The notes under the pieces: model-generated
What the model saw: only the letters and a program-made list of their open reading frames with translations
Told to the model about the DNA's origin: nothing
The model's database searches: none
In this document: piece after piece, positions 7,362-9,689 of the stretch
Layout: every line of letters starts with the position of its first letter
Numbering within the stretch: the first letter of the stretch is position 1
Translations under genes and position numbers: made by a program
Source: an uncultured Capnocytophaga sp.
Lineage (GTDB): Bacteria; Bacteroidota; Bacteroidia; Flavobacteriales; Flavobacteriaceae
DNA: 9,689 nt
Direction of reading: 5' to 3'
Assembly (NCBI RefSeq): GCF_938029845.1
Contig: NZ_CALHGG010000045.1
Coordinates: 1 to 9,689, forward strand

Positions 7362-7389
7362 GTGAAAAGTGAAGAGCGAAAAACGAACC
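7362..7389. repeat. Short heptamer array in the leader of the pentapeptide-type gene
   Basis: Four in-phase units (GTGAAAA, GTGAAGA, GCGAAAA, ACGAACC) precede the ATG at 7392. The first is the exact reverse complement of the TTTTCAC unit found in the cysN-lipA spacer, so the two arrays belong to one family. It would be translated only if the GTG at 7362 were used as start. Confidence 0.65.
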
Positions 7390-7391
7390 CT

Positions 7392-8393
7392 ATGGCAATA
7401 TCAATAAAACTCAAAAGACGTTGGGATATCTATTCCACTTTGCAAGAGGTGCTCGCAGCAACTCAAAACCTTAGTGTATCGCCCTTTGGACTTACCGAAG
7501 AGGGCTTGCAAGACTTCCGAGGGATTAAGCTCATAGGCGAAAGAGCGCAAGTTCCTTTGCGAAATGGATATATGTGGGAAAACATATCCAAACCTCTCCA
7601 TACTTCCCTATCCTATGCCGACTTTTCAGGCTCGGTGTGGCAGTATTTTGCCATTGAAGAAACAGACGATTTTACCCCTGTGATTGATCACGTTATTTTT
7701 GACGAAAGCATGTTTCAATTGAGTGCCTATGCTATTTGCGGAAATGGCGCTACTTTCTTATCGTGCAGTTTTGCTGATTGTAAATACAAATGGGGAGATT
7801 TTATAGGGGCTACACTAAAAGACTGCCGTTTTACCCAAATCAAAAAGAACGTCCGCTTAAAGTTCAATAGTTGTAAATTGTTAGAGGACTGTCTCTTTAG
7901 CGGAGAAATCCATAAGGCGCTTTTTTGGTATTCCAATCTGAAAAACTGTACCTTTGAAGGGCTGTTATACGACTGCTCTTTTTACGGAGCAGAAAAGACA
8001 GGAGACCTGCGTAAGGGAGAGATTATTCCGCCTGAAAAAGTGGATAATAGAATGGACGGCGTGGATTTCTCTAAGGCGGATATCATAATTTGTAGCTTTC
8101 AGTCATTTTGTTATTTGGATAAAGTGAAACCCTCAAAAAACAATTGTGTATTCAAAGTAACGGATGAATTTCACAACTATTTGCTCACTGCTATTGAAAG
8201 CAGCGATAGTCCTTTAAAAGAGAAATTGATAGAATACGCAAAATTATTCTATGCTCCGCACACTACAACCCCTTACGAAGTAGCACATCCTAATAATTTT
8301 TCATTCAAACATCCAGAAGAAGCAGAACTGAGTCAGCAACTCTATGATTTTGTCTGTAAGGCAGCGGAGGCTACGGGTTGTAGGGTGAAGTAA
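7392..8393 (+). CDS. Degenerate pentapeptide-repeat-like protein of unknown function
   Basis: I do not recognise a named family for this 333-residue protein. Residues about 75-260 show the rhythm of a right-handed beta-helix of degenerate pentapeptide units, with Phe/Leu every five residues and many Cys/Ala/Asp before them: YADFSGS, HVIFDES, ATFLSCSFADC, GDFIGATLKDCRF, NCTFEG, YDCSFYGA, GVDFSKADI. No signal peptide or membrane segment is visible, so it is probably cytoplasmic. The N-terminus (1-70) and the helical C-terminus (260-333, ending HPEEAELSQQLYDFVCKAA) are outside the repeat. I prefer the ATG at 7392; a GTG at 7362 would add ten residues encoded by a heptad repeat. It starts 48 bases after the ketosynthase but is much more AT-rich. 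Its last 131 bases occur a second time at 9386-9516. Possible roles (immunity or topoisomerase protection, as in some pentapeptide proteins) are guesses. Confidence 0.75.
   Translation: MAISIKLKRRWDIYSTLQEVLAATQNLSVSPFGLTEEGLQDFRGIKLIGERAQVPLRNGYMWENISKPLHTSLSYADFSGSVWQYFAIEETDDFTPVIDHVIFDESMFQLSAYAICGNGATFLSCSFADCKYKWGDFIGATLKDCRFTQIKKNVRLKFNSCKLLEDCLFSGEIHKALFWYSNLKNCTFEGLLYDCSFYGAEKTGDLRKGEIIPPEKVDNRMDGVDFSKADIIICSFQSFCYLDKVKPSKNNCVFKVTDEFHNYLLTAIESSDSPLKEKLIEYAKLFYAPHTTTPYEVAHPNNFSFKHPEEAELSQQLYDFVCKAAEATGCRVK
8262..8392 (+). repeat. Direct repeat, copy 1 (3' end of the pentapeptide-type gene)
   Basis: This 131-base segment, encoding residues 291 to the end of the upstream gene, recurs at 9386-9516 with 7 differences. 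Similarity stops exactly at the stop codon and does not extend into the downstream spacer. Confidence 0.97.
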
Positions 8394-8434
8394 TAAATCT
8401 TTCTTATTTTGACTACAAATAAAAACATTATAAA

Positions 8435-8878
8435 ATGAATATACAAGAACAAAATGTCCCCCAGTCCTATAGAGATTTATTGGCTACTATTCCTGAAAAA
8501 TCCAACTTTTTCTACGAATATGCACGCCGTAAGAAACCCACTCTTCCCAAAAGAGTTTATGTAATACAAGGTCTTTTCTCTCTTACTCGTGAAACTGATG
8601 ATCGTGGTGAAGAGCTGATTCCTACTTATCAGTTACTTGCACAGAAAGACTTTTTCTACAAATCAATAGAAGGTAATAGTATAGACAAACTTCCTTCAGT
8701 TGAAGTTCTAAAAACAGCTTTTGCCTTTGGTTTTTCCGAAGGTGGTATACTTTTCTTCCATCCCGAAAATCATAGTGTGTGGGTAATATATGATGACCTT
8801 TATACCGAATTAGTAGCTAATACCTTTGACGAATTTCTTGAAAAAGCAACTTTCCAAAAGCAATGGGATCTTAAATAG
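8435..8878 (+). CDS. Small SMI1/KNR4-like (SUKH superfamily) protein, tentative
   Basis: A 147-residue soluble protein with no signal peptide or membrane segment. Its C-terminal half resembles the SUKH fold: a strand near IPTYQLLAQ (62-70), a Gly-Gly followed by strands (SEGGILFFHPENHSVWVIYDD, starting at 101) and a final helix with the typical ending NTFDEFLEKA (129-138). The N-terminus (SYRDLLATIP) is compatible with the first helix of such proteins. SUKH members are often immunity proteins in polymorphic toxin systems, but no toxin is encoded beside it here. It sits 41 bases after the pentapeptide-type gene and 20 bases before rhuM, in the same orientation and with the same AT-rich composition. 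The family call rests on pattern only. Confidence 0.6.
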   Translation: MNIQEQNVPQSYRDLLATIPEKSNFFYEYARRKKPTLPKRVYVIQGLFSLTRETDDRGEELIPTYQLLAQKDFFYKSIEGNSIDKLPSVEVLKTAFAFGFSEGGILFFHPENHSVWVIYDDLYTELVANTFDEFLEKATFQKQWDLK

Positions 8879-8898
8879 TAAATGGACAAAACAATCCT

Positions 8899-9417
8899 AT
8901 GGACTCACAGTTTCTCATATACCAAAATCAAGAAGGGGATATCAAGATAGATGTACGCTTTCAAGATGAAACAATATGGCTTTCATTAGACCAAATGGCT
9001 ACTCTTTTTAGCCGTGACAAATCTACTATATCACGACATATTAAAAACATTTTTGAAGAAGGAGAACTATACAGAAACTCAGTTGTTGCAAATTTTGCAA
9101 CAACTGCCACCGATGGTAAAAACTATCAGGTAGAATATTACAATCTCGATGTGATCATCTCAGTGGGTTATCGTGTGAAATCACAACAAGGAACGCGCTT
9201 TCGTATTTGGGCAACTCAGCAACTCAAAGAGTATTTAATAAAAGGCTTTGTGCTAAATGATGAGCGTTTTAAGCAAGGTACTGCGATGAACTATTTCGAC
9301 CAGCTCCAAGAACGTCTTCGTGAAATACGAATCTCTGAGCGGTTCTTCTATCAGAAAATTAAAGATATATACAAAACAAGTATAGACTACAACCCCTTAC
9401 GAAGTAGTACATCCTAA
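8899..9417 (+). CDS. RhuM-family virulence protein, C-terminally truncated
   Basis: The first 166 residues match the RhuM family, named after an ORF in Salmonella pathogenicity island 3 and common in accessory islands. Recognisable blocks are IDVRFQDETIWLSLDQMATLF followed by RDKSTISRHIKNIFEEGEL (about 18-57, helix-turn-helix-like), TTATDGKNYQVEYYNLDVI (68-86), GYRVKSQQGTRFRIWATQQL (90-109), and ERLREIRISERFFYQKIKDIY ending SIDYNP (138-166). Full-length members have about 330 residues, so half is missing. From codon 167 the frame reads six unrelated residues (LRSSTS) and stops, because the DNA switches into a copy of the pentapeptide gene's 3' end in another frame. No remaining RhuM sequence lies downstream. 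The product may be a free DNA-binding fragment or non-functional. A 27-base perfect palindrome lies inside the gene at 9080-9106. Confidence 0.85.
   Translation: MDSQFLIYQNQEGDIKIDVRFQDETIWLSLDQMATLFSRDKSTISRHIKNIFEEGELYRNSVVANFATTATDGKNYQVEYYNLDVIISVGYRVKSQQGTRFRIWATQQLKEYLIKGFVLNDERFKQGTAMNYFDQLQERLREIRISERFFYQKIKDIYKTSIDYNPLRSSTS
9080..9106. repeat. Perfect 27-base palindrome inside rhuM
   Basis: The left arm CAGTTGTTGCAAA (9080-9092) is the exact reverse complement of the right arm TTTGCAACAACTG (9094-9106), with one central T at 9093. It encodes residues about 61-70 (SVVANFATTA). It could form a very stable hairpin in mRNA or serve as a symmetric protein-binding site. Confidence 0.9.
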
Positions 9418-9517
9418 TAATTTTTCATTCAAACATCCAGAAGAAGCAGAACTGAGCCAGCAACTCTACGATTTTGTCTGTAAGGCAGCGGAGGCTACAG
9501 GGTGTAGAGTAAAGTAG
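9386..9517 (+). pseudogene. 3' remnant of a second pentapeptide-type gene, fused out of frame to rhuM
   Basis: This segment repeats 8262-8392 with 124 of 131 bases identical (offset 1,124) and would encode the same last 42 residues, ending in TAG (9515-9517) instead of TAA. Six of the seven differences are silent in that frame; one changes Ala297 to Val (GCA to GTA). No start codon or upstream part of the gene remains: bases before 9386 are rhuM. The junction falls in ACTACAACCCC, which suits both the RhuM codons for DYNP and the pentapeptide gene, suggesting joining at microhomology. The frame differs from that of rhuM, so it is not translated as a fusion. Confidence 0.9.
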
Positions 9518-9655
9518 AGGTTAGGTTTCAGGGGTCAGACTTGTCAGATATTCCTGTCTCCAAACTACCTCTAAAAAATACTCCAAAAACCTCTATAGAT
9601 AACTGTTAGGACTTCATGGGTTTTAGCGAATTGAAAATCAAAATTCTATAATTAG

Positions 9656-9689
9656 ATGAAAAAAATACTATTTCTTTTTATTCTTAGTA
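9656..9689 (+). CDS. Start of a probable exported protein, 3' end outside the window
   Basis: The ATG at 9656 opens a frame reading MKKILFLFILS to the window edge: two lysines followed by a hydrophobic run, the beginning of a signal peptide or lipoprotein leader. Nothing can be said about the mature protein. The 138 bases before it (9518-9655) hold no gene; they contain only loose TCAGGGG/TCAGACT units resembling decayed heptads, and no TAnnTTTG promoter that I can see. Confidence 0.5.
   Translation, partial: MKKILFLFILS

Noticed and set aside
7362..7391. GTG start at 7362 for the pentapeptide-type gene
   Set aside because: The extra ten residues are encoded by a heptad repeat, and an ATG follows at 7392.
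8404..8411. TTATTTTG as a -7 box for the SUKH-like gene
   Set aside because: It has one mismatch and no -33 element at the right distance; better read as chance in AT-rich DNA.
9515..9595. TAGAGGTT and AACCTCTA as a stem after the pseudogene
   Set aside because: Only eight bases with a loop of about 65 bases; expected by chance.
9631..9652. TTGAAA and TATAAT as a sigma-70 type promoter for the gene at 9656
   Set aside because: The spacing is only 10 bases, and Bacteroidota use a different consensus; TATAAT ends four bases before the ATG.
7344..9655. Insertion sequence or integron-like element
   Set aside because: No transposase, integrase, terminal inverted repeats or target duplications were found; the 131-base direct repeat is coding sequence with a gene-tail structure.

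Overview
The window looks like chromosomal DNA of a Bacteroidota member, probably a flavobacterium close to Capnocytophaga. This rests on a textbook Bacteroidota promoter (TTTG, 19 bp, TATCTTTG) before the acyl carrier protein gene, the lack of Shine-Dalgarno sequences, flavobacterial-looking CysN, LipA and RND proteins, and an ACP/ketosynthase pair of the type used for aryl-polyene or flexirubin pigments. The genus is an inference from composition and protein style, not proven by any single marker.

Layout. Bases 1-2061 (+) are the C-terminal two thirds of an RND multidrug efflux pump. It converges on a leftward block, read right to left: an M23 (LytM-type) peptidoglycan hydrolase lipoprotein (5649-4372), the sulfate adenylyltransferase GTPase subunit cysN (4348-3104) and lipoyl synthase lipA (3018-2149). 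A strong promoter at 5824-5854 then drives a rightward pair with a 1-base gap, ACP (5879-6139) and beta-ketoacyl-ACP synthase (6141-7343). After these the DNA becomes clearly more AT-rich and holds accessory genes: a degenerate pentapeptide-type protein (7392-8393), a small SMI1/KNR4-like protein (8435-8878) and a truncated RhuM gene (8899-9417). The window closes with the first 11 codons of a probable exported protein (9656 onward).

Two features stand out. First, RhuM is cut short at codon 166, where the sequence switches into a second copy of the 3' end of the pentapeptide gene (8262-8392 matches 9386-9516 with 7 differences in 131 bases). Six of the 7 differences are synonymous, so the second copy looks like the tail of a once functional paralogue, joined to rhuM by a deletion or recombination event. 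Second, four intergenic spaces are built from degenerate 7-base units kept in strict phase. They form the bidirectional terminator between the RND gene and lipA, the whole cysN-lipA spacer including the cysN stop codon, an inverted array between the M23 gene and the ACP promoter, and the leader of the pentapeptide gene.

The genes do not form one pathway. The left part is housekeeping (efflux, lipoylation, sulfate activation, cell-wall remodelling), the ACP/KS pair belongs to a specialised fatty-acid or polyene route whose other enzymes are not here, and the right end is a small rearranged accessory island. I see no rRNA, tRNA, CRISPR array, transposase or integrase.
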